Notes: a model not told the origin generated them from the sequence alone. A stretch of 64,000 nt of DNA from Anagrus nilaparvatae (GCA_022575985.1 JAKSXM010000014.1:12958001-13022000); one strand, 5' to 3'. Positions 23,070-34,187 are shown, counted from the first letter of the stretch. Translations and numbers: made by a program.

Positions 23070-23460
23070 TTTGGTTTTGCTTAGTTTAGTGCAATATACG
23101 CTTAAATATTAATTAGACGTACATATATATATATACTCATATACATAATATAGATAAAGAAATTTTATTATAATATACTTCGTTAAATAGAAATTTTGAC
23201 TGCGATAAATTAATCACTTTTGCTGCGTACTATTTCAGTGATTGAGACACCTAGTTATATTATTATTATTATTATTATTTATTAAATATACCAGAGTTAT
23301 TTAAAGGTACCAAAAATTAATCTTATTTATTAATATTAAATGTTTTAATCACTGTAAAATTATATACGTTATATATACACGAATTGTTAAATTTTATACA
23401 TGTTATACTTTATGTACACATTTTTGTAAAACTTTTTGCAAATAAAGCTTATCTATCTAT
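21744..23460 (+). mobile_element. 5'-truncated CR1/Jockey-like LINE (copy C)
   Basis: Plus-strand RT ORF, then a 3' UTR with AATAAA at about 23,440 and a short ATCT repeat tail (GCTTATCTATCTATCT) instead of poly(A), as seen in CR1-like LINEs. The 5' side is truncated where it meets the decayed transposon gene at about 21,742. The last 270 bp of the UTR is also present inverted at 26,250-26,523. Confidence 0.8.
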
Positions 23461-23730
23461 CTAAAAAACATTCCCATATTAAATTACATAAAGTTTTCTT
23501 TGAAACTGTATAAGACATTATCTATTACTATACTGAAAAAAAGTATGAATAAGAATTAACTTATATTATTAATAAAGTACTTCAACTATTTTACTTATTT
23601 TTCTTTTAGTTTATCATGGAAGAGTTTAGCTATAAATTAGTAAAATAAACTTAAACAAAATAAGAATGTTTTAAAATATATAAAAACTGACGTTTAATAT
23701 AGACTTTCGTTATTTATTTATTCGTTATTT
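23190..23730. repeat. Left arm of 540-bp inverted duplication
   Basis: Almost identical, inverted, to 25,978-26,523. The arm holds the last ~270 bp of LINE copy C plus ~270 bp of non-LINE flank, so the LINE/flank junction itself was copied. The few differences (for example GCGTACTATT versus GTGTACTATT) indicate a recent event. Confidence 0.9.
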
Positions 23731-24727
23731 ATTTAATCTAAAAATTGATTTTTTTTACAAGGATCAAAGCAAAAATACCTGTTAATTGATAGTAAATCAA
23801 GTCAGTAATTAGGGAAAATACTACAGCCAAACTGCGGTTAAGACTGTTTTAATACTAGTGGTCATGAGATTTGAGTTTCTAAATTTGGTCCTGCTCGGTT
23901 TTTTCAAGAACGTTCTCAGGTAAAGAAATTCGGGGACCATTATTGTAACTCTTCACTCTTAAATAAGCAAAAAGTATTTATTTTATTTTGTTTGTGAATC
24001 TCTCAAACGGTAAGAAAAGGGGGGGGGTGAATATTCGGCGAAATCTGCTCTGGATAGGAGCCACTTGAGATTCTCAGGAAGTGGTGCTTTTTTGGTAACA
24101 AAAAACCTCCCGAAGTCGGTTTTTAATTTTTAGTACCAGTTTTGGCGATATTGGCCAAAATTTGCTCCATTTAAATAGCATTGGAAAAGTGGTTTTTTGA
24201 AAATAGCGCGAAAAAATGGGGGGGTTACACTTTTCTAACCTATACTAATCGACTCGAATATCGATCACCTTCAATCTCCATATGATGGAATTTTCGGGCT
24301 AGAAACGCAAATTTACATGTTGCCTCAATCTTATAAAATAGGGTTTTTCGGTAATTTTCGATAAAAGGTTACAACTTCATAAGATAAACAAAACACTTCT
24401 GGTTGGTATAATTTTTTTGGTATAAGTGTTACCTTTCCAATGCCATAAATTGCGTACTTTGTTCATTGATCCTTTCATCACTATAGCCAATTAACCTAAC
24501 GGTAATTTTTGACCCGTAATGACCAATTTTTAAATTTATTTAAATTGTTGCCACAATTGTAATTTTTGACGAAATTCAATAAAAATTCGAAAAAAATCAA
24601 TTTTTAGATTAAAAACTTATGACCGGTTTGTGTAACTACACAACCAACGAGCATGGAACATGTTCACTAATAACTAACACTGATAATAAAGTATCTATTC
24701 TGTTCATAATATCAATATTTATATCCA
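23731..24727. other. Spacer of the inverted duplication, no gene seen
   Basis: A G9 run lies at about 24,018. GCATGGAACATGTT at about 24,650 is matched by AACATGTTCCATGTT near 25,968, on the other side of the minisatellite. No coding frame. Confidence 0.5.
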
Positions 24728-25810
24728 AGTATTTCTGCACTAAAGTTCTTTAGAGACTTCTGCACCAATGGTCCCTAAGTACTTCTGCACCAAAGGTCTT
24801 TAGGGATTTCTGCACCATAGGTCCCTAGGTACTTCTGAACCAATGCTCCCTAGGTACTTCTGCACCAAAGGTCTTTAGAGACTTCTGCACCCTAGATACT
24901 TCTGCACCAAAGGTCTTTAGGGACTTCTGCACCATAGGTCTCTAGGTACTTCTACACCAATGCTTCCTAAGTACTTCTGCACCAAAGGTTTTTAGGTACT
25001 TCTGCACCAAAGGTCTTTAGGTACTTCTGCACCAAAGGTCTTTAGGTACTTCTGCACCAAAGGTCTTTAGGGACTTCTGCACCAATGCACCCTAAGTACT
25101 TCTGCACCAAAGGTCTTTAGGGACTTCTGCACCATAGGTCCCTAGGTACTTCTACACCAATGCTTCCTAAGTACTTCTGCACCAAAGGTCTTTAGAGACT
25201 TCTGCACCCTAGGTACTTCTGCACCAAAGGTCTTTAGGGACTTCTGCACCAATGCTCCCTAAGTACTTCTGCACCAAAGGTCTTTAGGGACTTCTGCACC
25301 ATAGGTCCCTAGGTACTTCTACACCAATGCTTCCTAAGTACTTCTGCACCAAAGGTCTTTAGAGACTTCTGCACCCTAGGGACTTCTGCACCATAGGTCC
25401 CTAGGTACTTCTACACAAATGCTTCCTAAGTACTTCTGCACCAAAGGTTTTTAGGTACTTCTGCACCAAAGGTCTTTAGGTACTTCTGCACCAATGCTCC
25501 CTAAGTACTTCTGCACCAATGCTCCCTAAGTACTTCTGCACCAAAGGTCTTTAGGGACTTTTGCACCATAGGTCCCTAGGTACTTCTACACCAATGCTTC
25601 CTAAGTACTTCTGCACCAAAGGTCTTTAGAGACTTCCGCACCATAGGTCCCTAGGTACTTCTGCACCAAAGGTCTTTAGGGACTCCTGCACCAATGCTCC
25701 CTAAGTACTTCTGTACCAAAGGTCTTTAGGGGCTTCTGCACCATAGGTCCCTAGGTACTTCTGCACCAATGCTCCCTAAGTACTTCTACACCAAAGGTCC
25801 CTAAATCGAA
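24728..25810. repeat. 25-bp minisatellite, ~42 units
   Basis: Units of TACTTCTGCACCAAAGGTCT plus TTAGG. Variants fall into classes (GGTCTTTAG, GGTCCCTAG, GCTCCCTAA, GCTTCCTAA) that recur in the same order, showing higher-order duplication. The array lies between the two arms of the inverted duplication. Confidence 0.95.
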
Positions 25811-25824
25811 AATATTCTAAGTCC

Positions 25825-25945
25825 CATTTGACCCCCCCCCCCTTAAAAAGGACAAATTTGACCCCCCCCCCCCTTAAAAAGGACATATTTGACCCCCCCC
25901 CCTTAAAAAGGACAAATTTGACCCCCCCCCTTAATTTTCCAGTTT
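25825..25945. repeat. ~35-bp poly(C) repeat, four units
   Basis: Four units of TTTGAC, 9-10 C, then TTAAAAAGGACA. A reverse-strand open frame through this tract (Gly-rich) is a repeat artefact. Confidence 0.9.
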
Positions 25946-25977
25946 TGAAGTACCCCCTCCCTATAAACATGTTCCAT

Positions 25978-26523
25978 GTTAATAAATAACGAATAAATAA
26001 ATAAAGAAAGTCTATATTAAACGTCAGTTTTTATATATTTTAAAACATTCTTATTTTGTTTAAGTTTATTTTACTAATTTATAGCTAAACTCTTCCATGA
26101 TAAACTAAAAGAAAAATAAGTAAAATAGTTGAAGTACTTTATTAATAATATAAGTTAATTCTTATTCATACTTTTTTTCAGTATAGTAATAGATAATGTC
26201 TTATACAGTTTCAAAGAAAACTTTATGTAATTTAATATGGGAATGTTTTTTAGATAGATAAATAAGCTTTATTTGCAAAAAGTTTTACAAAAATGTGTAC
26301 ATAAAGTATAACATGTATAAAATTTAACAATTCGTGTATATATAACGTATATAATTTTACAGTGATTCAAACATTTAATATTAATAAATAAGATTAATTT
26401 TTGGTACCTGTAAGTAACTCTGGTATATTTAATAAATAATAATAATAATAATAATATAACTAGGTGTCTCAATCACTGAAATAGTACACAGCAAAAGTGA
26501 TTAATTTATCACAGTCGAAATTC
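25978..26523. repeat. Right arm of 540-bp inverted duplication
   Basis: Reverse complement of 23,190-23,730. It contains the LINE copy C 3' end on the minus strand (TTTATTTGCAAAAAG, AGATAGATAAATAAGC). No LINE ORF follows, which rules out an independent insertion of a full tail-to-tail copy. Confidence 0.9.
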
Positions 26524-26696
26524 AAAAAAGAAAACCAAAAAAACAAAAAACTGAGGAAAAATTTTTTTATCAAAAAGAATTTCATTCGATTCGGGTATAT
26601 TTTTTACGTATCCACCTAAATTTTCAAGGCGATCTGTTTGATCTGTCAAAAGATACAATAATTTTTCGAAAATTATAAAAGTTTAGGACTAATATT

Positions 26697-27846
26697 ATAT
26701 ATGAGCAATTATTTTAAAAGTGCTACTTAATTTGAGCCTGGAATCGTAATTTTTTTTTTTGAAGGCACATCGATATGACCCGTGTTTTCTGTTAGTTTAA
26801 ACCTTCAGAAAACCGAAAAAAATCGTGAACAAGAAATCGGCGATAGGTGCCAAAGAGATTTTTTCACTTTTATGTCAAAAACCGTGTTTTTCGTATCTGA
26901 GCTACCCCAAATTTTTAAAATAACTTTTTAGATAAATAAAATTTTAAAAAATAGATAAAAAAATCTGATTGCCAGGGAAAAACGACTCCAGAAGAAAAAA
27001 AAACTTATCTTTTTACGATGAAATTTAGCCAAGCTATCGTCAATTTAAGATTTTGCTCAAATTCGTCTTAAAAAAGATTGAAATTTTATTGAAAAAAGCC
27101 TGTTTCTGAACTTTAAACATGCATTACCCGCTTTATTTTCACCGTAAAATAATAATTTTTTTTTTTAAATCGATTAATTTTTCCCTACAAATTCATTTTT
27201 GGAGAAAAAAAATCATTTTTATTGACTGAATTTAAATTTTTAGGTCAACAGCCTTTGAAAACTGTAAGTAGCAAAATTTACTTAACACAGTTTTTGACCT
27301 AATAATTGAAATTTGGTCAATAAAACTGATTTCTTTCTTGAAGAAATGAATTCTCAGGAAAAAATTAGTTGATTTAAAAAAAAAAATTATTACTTTACGA
27401 TGAAAATCAAGCGAATAATGCATGTTTAAAGTTCAGAAACAGGCTTTTTTCAATAAAATTTCAATCTTTTTTAAGACGAATTTGAGCAAAATCTTAAATT
27501 GACGATAACTTGGCTAAATTTCATCGTAAAAAGATAAGTTTTTTTTTCTTCTGGGGTGGTTTTTCCCTGGCAATCAGATTTTTTTATCTATTTTTTTAAA
27601 TTTTATTTACCTAAAAATTTATTTCAAAATTTTGGGGTAGCTCAGATACGAAAAACACGGTTTTTGACATAAAAGTGAAAAAATCTTTTTGGCACCTATC
27701 GCCTATTTCTTGTTCACGATTTTTTTCGGTTTTCTAAAGGTTTAAACTAACAGAAAACACGGGTCATATCAATGTGCCTTCAAAAAAAAAAATTACGATT
27801 CCAGGCTCAAATTAAGTAGCACTTTTTAAATAATTGCTCATATATT
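26697..27846. mobile_element. Fold-back element, ~480-bp arms (family F1)
   Basis: Left arm from ATATATGAGCAATTATTTT to about 27,175; right arm about 27,370 to 27,846, ending AATTGCTCATATAT. Arms are ~95% alike by eye with a ~190-bp centre. No transposase. A second copy of the left arm begins at 63,515. Shared parts (TTTTTACGATGAAATTTAGC) also occur in diverged form at 31,900-31,940. Confidence 0.9.
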
Positions 27847-28019
27847 TCTAATTTTTATCAGTCACTGATGTAGTAACTGACAATACAACCAAATAATATA
27901 TAATAACCAAATGCAGACATACTGACTACAAACTGCGTACATAATATGCTATAAATTTCTCATGATTTAGTACAGTATGACCTGAAGATGTAGCCGTTTC
28001 TGACTTCAGTATGTTGTCA

Positions 28020-29010
28020 CACTGGTGGAAAAAAAAGAGTACAAAAAAGTACAAAAAAATTCAAAAATATTCATAATGTATTAAAAACTATTCTAAAGAA
28101 ACGCAAAAAAATTCTTAAGAATTTATAATAATTCAAAACTGTGCACAAAAAAGTTCAAAAGTGTAACAATTTGCCGTCCTCGAAAATACTTTTATACTTT
28201 TTTGAATTGTTTTGAATACTTTGAAATACTTTAAAATAGTTTTGAATAATTTAAAAATTTAAAAAATTTTATTAAATTCATAATATTTATTTGTTTTATT
28301 TTTGCATTTTTCAATTAAAAAAATTAATATTCTAATTTAATATTGAATAATCCGGGTTTATCCACTAGAGCAAAAATTTGTTGCGAAAAAGTGAATTACT
28401 TTATCACGATAGTGTCAAGATAAATTCGCTCTTATAAGCAGTTGAAAATACATTTTGTTAACGAGATACAAAAAAATAGAAGGTGCCATCTAGAAGATTA
28501 AAAAAAAATAATATTTTTAATATTTTTTTTAAACGTAGATGGCCTCTCACCTTTTTTTGTATTCGTTAATAAAATGTATTTTCAACTGCTTATAAGAGCG
28601 AATTTATCTTGACACTATCGTGATAAAGTAATTCACTTTTTCGCAACTAATTTTTTGCTCTCGTGGATAAACCCGGATTATTCAATATTAAATTAGAATA
28701 TTAATTTTTTCAATTGAAAAATGCAAAAATAAAACAAATAAATATTATGAATTTAATAAAAATTTTAAAATTTTTAAATTATTCAAAACTATTTTAAAGT
28801 ATTTCAAAGTATTCAAAACAATTCAAAAAAGTATAAAAGTATTTTCGAGGACGGCAAATTGTTACACTTTTGAACTTTTTTTGTGCACAGTTTTGAATTA
28901 TTATAAATTCTTAAGAATTTTTTTGCAGTACTTTAGAATAGTTTTTAATACATTATGAATACTTTTGAATTTTTTTGTACTTTTTCGTACTCTTTTTTTT
29001 TCCACCAGTG
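28020..29010. mobile_element. Fold-back element, ~470-bp arms (family F2)
   Basis: Nearly the whole 991 bp is one palindrome: CACTGGTGGAAAAAAAAGAG at the left, CTCTTTTTTTTTCCACCAGTG-type end at the right (CCACCAGTG at 29,002-29,010). The ~60-bp centre separates the arms. No ORF. Flanking sequence on both sides belongs to a shared interspersed repeat (GTAGCCGTTTCTG, also at 51,567). Confidence 0.9.
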
Positions 29011-29145
29011 CAAGTTCTGCAGTTCAAGCTTGAGGTCAATATGACTTCAAATTGTACACAGAGTATGCTGTTAAGGAATAAGCGCACTCGCAGAGTTTGA
29101 TAGCATATTGACTACAGGCCTTGCGATCAGTTTGCATGCATATAA

Positions 29146-29278
29146 GGCTGAGTCCAGACACAGCGCGTTTCGCATGCGATAATGAAAAAGCGTGCGATTT
29201 TAGTATATAGGGATTCAATATATTTTAACGCACGCTTTTCATTGTCGCATGCGTATCGCACTATGTCTGGACTCAGTC
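29146..29278. mobile_element. Harbinger-type (Tourist-like) MITE, 133 bp
   Basis: Ends GGCTGAGTCCAGACA and TGTCTGGACTCAGTC pair, and the interior (GCATGCGATAATGAAAAAGC with its inverse) folds almost completely. TAA flanks both ends (29,143-29,145; 29,279-29,281), the 3-bp target duplication expected of PIF/Harbinger MITEs. Confidence 0.85.
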
Positions 29279-29484
29279 TAATGTAAGCAACATACGTTGA
29301 TGTCAATATGCTTGCATATAACCATAATCAGTATTTAACATAAAATAAAAATAAATAGCTATTTGTTAAACAAGGGATGAAAAGTAGGTTTATGCTTTCC
29401 ATGCAATTGTATGGAAACTTGGCTTCGCCTCGGATAGCAATTTACGCGCAAACTAGGACATTCTTTATTTTTAATTAGTTTTTT

Positions 29485-30720
29485 TGTATTTTTTAAGGAA
29501 AAAATTTTGAGACAATAATTTCCAAACATTATCAGATTGGAGATATTGACGAGTAAAAACAATAATTCTAGATATTCGTACTTTCATGAAAAAAATTAGG
29601 TACTACATCGAAAAAAAGAAAAAAAATGGTGTTTTTTGTATTTTTTGTCGGCAAAAATTTTGAGACAAAAATTTTCATAAAATTATATATCAAATTAGAC
29701 ATATCGAGTAAAAACGATAATTCTAGATACTAATACTTTCATGAAAAAAATTGGTTACTACATCAAAAAAAAAAAAAAAGAATGGTGTTTTTTAAATAGT
29801 ATATAGGCCTGGAACATGGTTTTATTTGCGATTTTTTTTGAAAGCATTTACGTGGACTTTTTCGACGGTACTTTTAGTTTTTGGGATCGCTGATTCTAAA
29901 TCCGAAGTCCGTTTTGACCTAACGTGGTCCAATTTTTCGTAATTACCCATTTTAGGTCATTTTTAACGTTTTTTGCCATTTTTTGTTAAAATTTTTATTA
30001 TATTACCATTTTTCTCACACTACACTAATGTTTTTTGGGTCTCTATACCTAATTATCATATCTACTCTAAAAAAAAAATGGTTGCCCATAATAGGGATTC
30101 TTAGGCTATTTTTCACGCTTTTTGTTCTAATTTTAGCTATTTTTATGAAATAATACCAATTTTTATCTACAGCTTCTGGTTTTGTGAGTATTTTAAAGTA
30201 GTTAATTTCCAATATTATTTTTAATTTATCTAAGCGCGTTGCAGTAGCCCATAATAGACACTTATAGGCTGTTTTTTGGTAATTGGTATTATTTCATAAA
30301 AATAGCTAAAATTAGCCCAAAAAGCGTGAAGAATAGCCTAAGAATCCCTATTATGAGCTACCATTTTTTTTTGTATGAGTAGATATGATAATTAGCTATA
30401 GTGACCCAAAAAACATTAGTGTAGTGTGAAAAAAAATGGCAAAAAAACGTTAAAAATGACCTAAAATGGGCAATTACGCAAAATTGGACCACGTTAGGTC
30501 ATGCTTTCAAAAAAAATCGCAAATAAAAGCATGCTCCAGGCCTATACTAAAATTTTTTATGCAAAAAATTCCGAAAAATTAAGTATTGGATTAGAGATAA
30601 CGAGTTAAAAACGATAATTCTAGATATTTTAGTACTTTCATATAGAAAAAAATGAAGCAAGCACTACGTCCAAGAAGAAAAGAAAATATTGCTTTTTTTT
30701 TACTTTTTAATGCAAAAAAT
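29485..30720. repeat. ~165-bp tandem array split by a fold-back
   Basis: Three copies (about 29,485, 29,641 and 30,555) share AAAAACGATAATTCTAGATA, ACTTTCATGAAAAAAATT and TACTACATC. The second and third are separated by the fold-back at 29,802-30,545, so the array pre-dates that insertion. Confidence 0.8.
29802..30545. mobile_element. Fold-back element (family F3)
   Basis: Termini TATAGGCCTGGAACATG and CATGCTCCAGGCCTATA; the arms continue inwards with TTATTTGCGATTTTTTTTGA, ACGTGGTCCAATTTT, CACTACACTAATGTTTTTTG and AATAGGGATTCTTAGGCTA. TA or TATA may be the target duplication. No protein-coding capacity; the minus-strand frame at 30,015-30,212 lies inside the palindrome. Confidence 0.85.
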
Positions 30721-30823
30721 TTGGAGAAAAAAAATTTCAAAAAATTTCAGATTACGTAGATTAAGTAAGTCTTTCTTTGCCAATACAGCAATGGTGGGCA
30801 GGTCGGATCATCGGAACGGCCTC

Positions 30824-31429
30824 AAAGAGCATCCCGGAATGTTAGGGGAAAATCTGCACCAGAATGATATCTAAAAAACCTTTTACAGATTGTTTATACA
30901 CAAAAAAATTTCGAATTGGAATTTTGCTCCCAGCTGCACTTCATGGGGCAGGGGGGGCAAAAACGTGTTTTTTTTCTCTTTTTTTTTTTCAAAAATCTGT
31001 CAAAAATTCATATCTCTGGTTCTTTGGTACCAAAATAGGTCTATATAGTCTTGAAAGATTTGTGCTTGATACCTTTTTCACATACAAAAATCAAAAAATA
31101 ATTATGCCTACTTTAGGAACCCTTAAATTCAAAAATGCTGAAGGCTAACATTAAAAATTTTACTTTAAAATTCAATTATTTTGCTATATCAAAAATTATC
31201 TCTCTGGAAAATTTATATGTTTTTTATCTATCAAATCCGTTCAAAGAAAAAGACACAAAAAGCCCCCCAAAGGAAAAAACACGCCCCCCCCCCTTCCCCA
31301 TGAAGTGCAGCTGGGAGCAAAATTCCAACGGGGAACTTATTACTTTTTTTTGTGTATAAACAATCTGTAAAAGGTTTTTTAGATATCATTCTGGTGCAGA
31401 TTTTCCCCTAATATTCCGGGATGCTCTTT
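30824..31429. mobile_element. Fold-back element (family F4)
   Basis: About 145-bp arms: AAAGAGCATCCCGGAATGTT at the left, AATATTCCGGGATGCTCTTT at the right, including the shared inner block TCCCAGCTGCACTTCATGGG. The arms flank a ~310-bp centre. Plus-strand open frames here (30,864-31,359) span both arms and do not resemble proteins. Confidence 0.85.
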
Positions 31430-31439
31430 TTTCCATGTT

Positions 31440-32340
31440 TTTATAACATAAAGATAGGAAAATCCTGAAATTTTTAGCCATCTAGGTCTTAAACAGCCCG
31501 ATTTATGGCCAATCGAACTCATTAGGCGGCTCTCGACCAGCATTAGTGCTTTTCGGGAAAATGGTTAAAATTATAAATATAAGCTTGAAAAAAAATTCTT
31601 CTTCAATAAATCCATGTCTGCCATTAGTTTTTCGAAAAAACCGCAATATCTCATTTTCCGCCATTCTTTTTTGTTTTGGCGGACCGGTATAAATGTACTG
31701 TCAGATGTCGCGTTGAACAAAAAACCAGCCAAAGAGTTTTTTTTTTTGTCAAAAACTAATGTAACATGTTAAAGACTGTTTTTGATTATTATCATTTTTT
31801 AACAAATAAAGTAAATTTCTGTTAATAAAATTAATTTTTTTATTAGATAAACGAACAGCCAAGGAAAATATATTCCATAATAATCCAAAACTTTTCTTTT
31901 TACGATAAAATTTAAGCGAGTTATGCATTTTTCAAGTTATAATGTCGTTTTAGAGCCTAAAATTGGAATCAGTATAAAAATGGTAGTTTTTGACAGTATC
32001 TTTACTTGACCATAACTTGCTTAATTTTCATCGAAAATAGTAATTTTTTTTTCTCGATTTTATTCGATTCTAAAAGAAAAAAAGTCAATTATTTTAACCC
32101 CTTATGGTAAATTAAATAAAGATGTATTAAAAATGCGGAATTATTCTAAAACAGCCTAAAATTGACCTTAATGGCCGAAACCAAGATTTTTTTTCGGACA
32201 GATCGATGGGATTCCAGTTTAGAAAAATTTTCAAAAAAAAAATGGCGGAAAATGAGATATTGCGGATTTTCTTAAAACGCATTTTCCCATTTTTCGGAAT
32301 TTCCCGGAAATATGAACTCGGACATATCATTTTTTATTAT
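31440..32340. repeat. Degenerate fold-back remnant
   Basis: CCGCAATATCTCATTTTCCG at about 31,651 and its inverse at about 32,243 mark two arms. The centre has sequence like family F1 (TTTTTACGATAAAATTTAAG, CGAGTTATGCATTTTTCAAG). A foreign 62-bp segment sits just inside the left arm. Confidence 0.65.
31676..31737. repeat. 62-bp exact copy of a Polinton gene segment
   Basis: Starts TTGGCGGACCGGTATAAATG and ends CAGCCAAAGAGT. It equals, base for base, the minus strand of 35,989-35,928 inside the small basic-protein gene of the Polinton. It lies outside the element, 706 bp left of the TIR, and is flanked by T runs on both sides. Confidence 0.95.
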
Positions 32341-32436
32341 TGCCTAACTGTCTATAGGTTACACTAGTGTAAGGCTTGTACAACGTGCTCAAAAGCTAAA
32401 ATAAATGGTTTCATCGGATTCCTGGGGAAAAAATAC

Positions 32437-32442
32437 TACGGG
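32437..32442. repeat. Polinton target-site duplication, left
   Basis: TACGGG, identical to 48,583-48,588. Six base pairs is the known Polinton/Maverick duplication length. Confidence 0.95.
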
Positions 32443-32636
32443 AGTAGTTAAGTATATACTATGAACCTATTTTTTTTTTTTGCTGCTGATTCAGCAGTTT
32501 TATAGTGTCACCAAGAGCTTGTATTTTTTATGTACAAAATGATATGCTATATATATATTGTTTATACATACGATAAAGGTATCAAGTTTCATTTGTTATA
32601 TGTAGTTATCGATTATTTTTTATGCTTTATAATTTT
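32443..32636. repeat. Polinton left terminal inverted repeat
   Basis: 194 bp. It differs from the right TIR only in T-run length, one TA unit and one A/G. An internal palindrome, CTGCTGATTCAGCAG, lies about 40 bp from the end, where a protein-primed origin or integrase site could be. The next 630 bp (32,637-33,264) is AT-rich with no gene. Confidence 0.95.
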
Positions 32637-33264
32637 AGCAGTATGAAGCGAATTTTATGTATATATATGACTCATTGCTCGAGGTAAGAAATGTAGTTCA
32701 TAGTTTCTGCGTTGCTTTTTGCTGACAATTGTTTTTTTTTGTTTTTTTTATGCTTACTTTTTTGTATGTGAAAGAATTTGTTATTTGATGTTTATAAACT
32801 AATTTATAAAAAAAATCTAATAATAGAATTTTAATTATGACAATGAATCAGGAATTTATTGGTGATTTGTGCTAGGTTTCTGAAAGAAATAAGCTTAATT
32901 TTTAATTTTTGGTTATTTATTGATACAAATAATATATTTTTAGATACATAGGTAAATATTATATTAAAGTAAATGTTATATTATAGTAAATATTTATATT
33001 ATTATAAAATGATGCGTAACAATTGATTTAAAAAGAAAAAAATTACAAAAATACAATCAAATAAGGTATTAAAAATCTAGCTTATTACATATGGTACTGA
33101 TCAAATAATCAAAATTCAATGCATAAAGTTCTTTTAAGAAAAGATGTGAATTTTTTATGCTAATTAATATAATGCTAATTAATATATAATTTTATCATAA
33201 TAAAATTTATAGGTAGTGATTCATAAGTTATATATTATGTGAAACAATATTATTTTTTAAGATA

Positions 33265-33837
33265 TTATAAATCTAATTCCTTACTTACACAACTTAAAAG
33301 GTAGTATAAATTTAATGCAAATAACTCTTTTAAGAATAGATGTGAATCAAATAGACTTGTAGCTTCTTTTTCGGGCATCTCTTGCTGTAGCTGTTTTCTT
33401 AATTCTTCGGTGACTTTTTCATCAAATTGTTCGCCTATCAATTTTACGTCTTTGACATTTACTTGGGAAATTAAATTTTTTTTGTTTTCGTTCAAGCATT
33501 GAGTAATGTAATTTATAAATTTATCTTTCAACGCATTTAAGTAACTTTTTTTAGCGTATAAATTTTCAAATTTCATATCAATCGAACTTGATAAATTTTT
33601 TAGTGAGTCAAAGCTAATTTTTTTTAACACCAGACTTACTTTAAACTTTTTATTTTCGGATTTGATTTCTTCTCCTGATATTTCTATTGCTTTTTCATAA
33701 TAGCTACGGGTTAATTTGATTGTGAAATATTTGTCTTGGAAAGTTTGCTCGCTGCTTGATTCTTTTCCATGGAAGTAATTATCTATTTCTGTAAAATACG
33801 TTTGTAGATTTTTCCATCCTTCGTAGTCGAGAGCCAA
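33265..33837 (-). CDS. Unidentified Polinton protein, left-end gene
   Basis: An open frame of up to 190 codons ending at 33,265. The first in-frame codon after the preceding stop region that could start is not an ATG (33,835-33,837 is TTG), so the true start is uncertain; the frame overlaps the end of the upstream gene by 55 bp. It could be an extension of that gene after a frameshift, a second exon, or a separate gene. The product is Lys/Glu-rich with segments KLTRSYYEKAIEISGEEIK and EELRKQLQQEMPEKE and a hydrophobic C-terminus FALNLYYLLSCVSKELDL. I do not recognise a family or catalytic motif. Confidence 0.5.
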   Translation of the reverse strand: MALDYEGWKNLQTYFTEIDNYFHGKESSSEQTFQDKYFTIKLTRSYYEKAIEISGEEIKSENKKFKVSLVLKKISFDSLKNLSSSIDMKFENLYAKKSYLNALKDKFINYITQCLNENKKNLISQVNVKDVKLIGEQFDEKVTEELRKQLQQEMPEKEATSLFDSHLFLKELFALNLYYLLSCVSKELDL

Positions 33838-34187
33838 GTACGCTCCAACTCTAAATTTATAACTTCGTTTGCTATGATTTTGTGTAGAAATATTACCTTG
33901 TCACGACCACGTACGTAAACTTTTCCTGCTTTTTTTGATATTAGCTGTAAATTTCTCGTCAAAATTTTACCGGTTATGTCTCCCTCATACCAATCTAATC
34001 CGTGATGGTTGTGGGTTAACCAATTGTTTTGTCTTTGGGAGTCGTATGATATTTTTGTAGAATTGTATGGAGGTTTTGTTATCCAGTGTGATTGAGATTC
34101 GCTGTTTAGTGCTATTATTGCGACTTCTTTCGGTAAAGTCTTGTCTTCGATACCCTTAAAAAACTGTATATCCACAACGACATCCAT
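33783..34187 (-). CDS. Conserved Polinton-associated protein, unknown function
   Basis: 134 codons from an ATG at 34,187. It starts 54 bp after the capsid gene stop, as the next cistron. The N-terminus MDVVVDIQFFKGIEDK looks like a beta strand ending in Asp-x-Gln. The centre has QNNWLTHNHHGLDWYEGDIT (residues ~52-72) with clustered His, Asp and Trp, and later KAGKVYVRGRDKVIFL. I have the impression that this pattern recurs in insect virus-like elements; an Asp-first strand plus a His/Asp cluster would suit a nuclease fold, but this is a guess. The last ~20 codons overlap the downstream frame, so its end may be altered by a frameshift. Confidence 0.6.
   Translation of the reverse strand: MDVVVDIQFFKGIEDKTLPKEVAIIALNSESQSHWITKPPYNSTKISYDSQRQNNWLTHNHHGLDWYEGDITGKILTRNLQLISKKAGKVYVRGRDKVIFLHKIIANEVINLELERTWLSTTKDGKIYKRILQK

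Noticed and set aside
24728..25970. Possible CRISPR-like array and Gly-rich frame
   Set aside because: Spacing is uniform because the whole unit repeats; there are no unique spacers. The Gly-rich frame comes from poly(C).
30864..31359. Plus-strand frames of 74-94 codons
   Set aside because: They lie across the arms and centre of fold-back F4, with low-complexity products.
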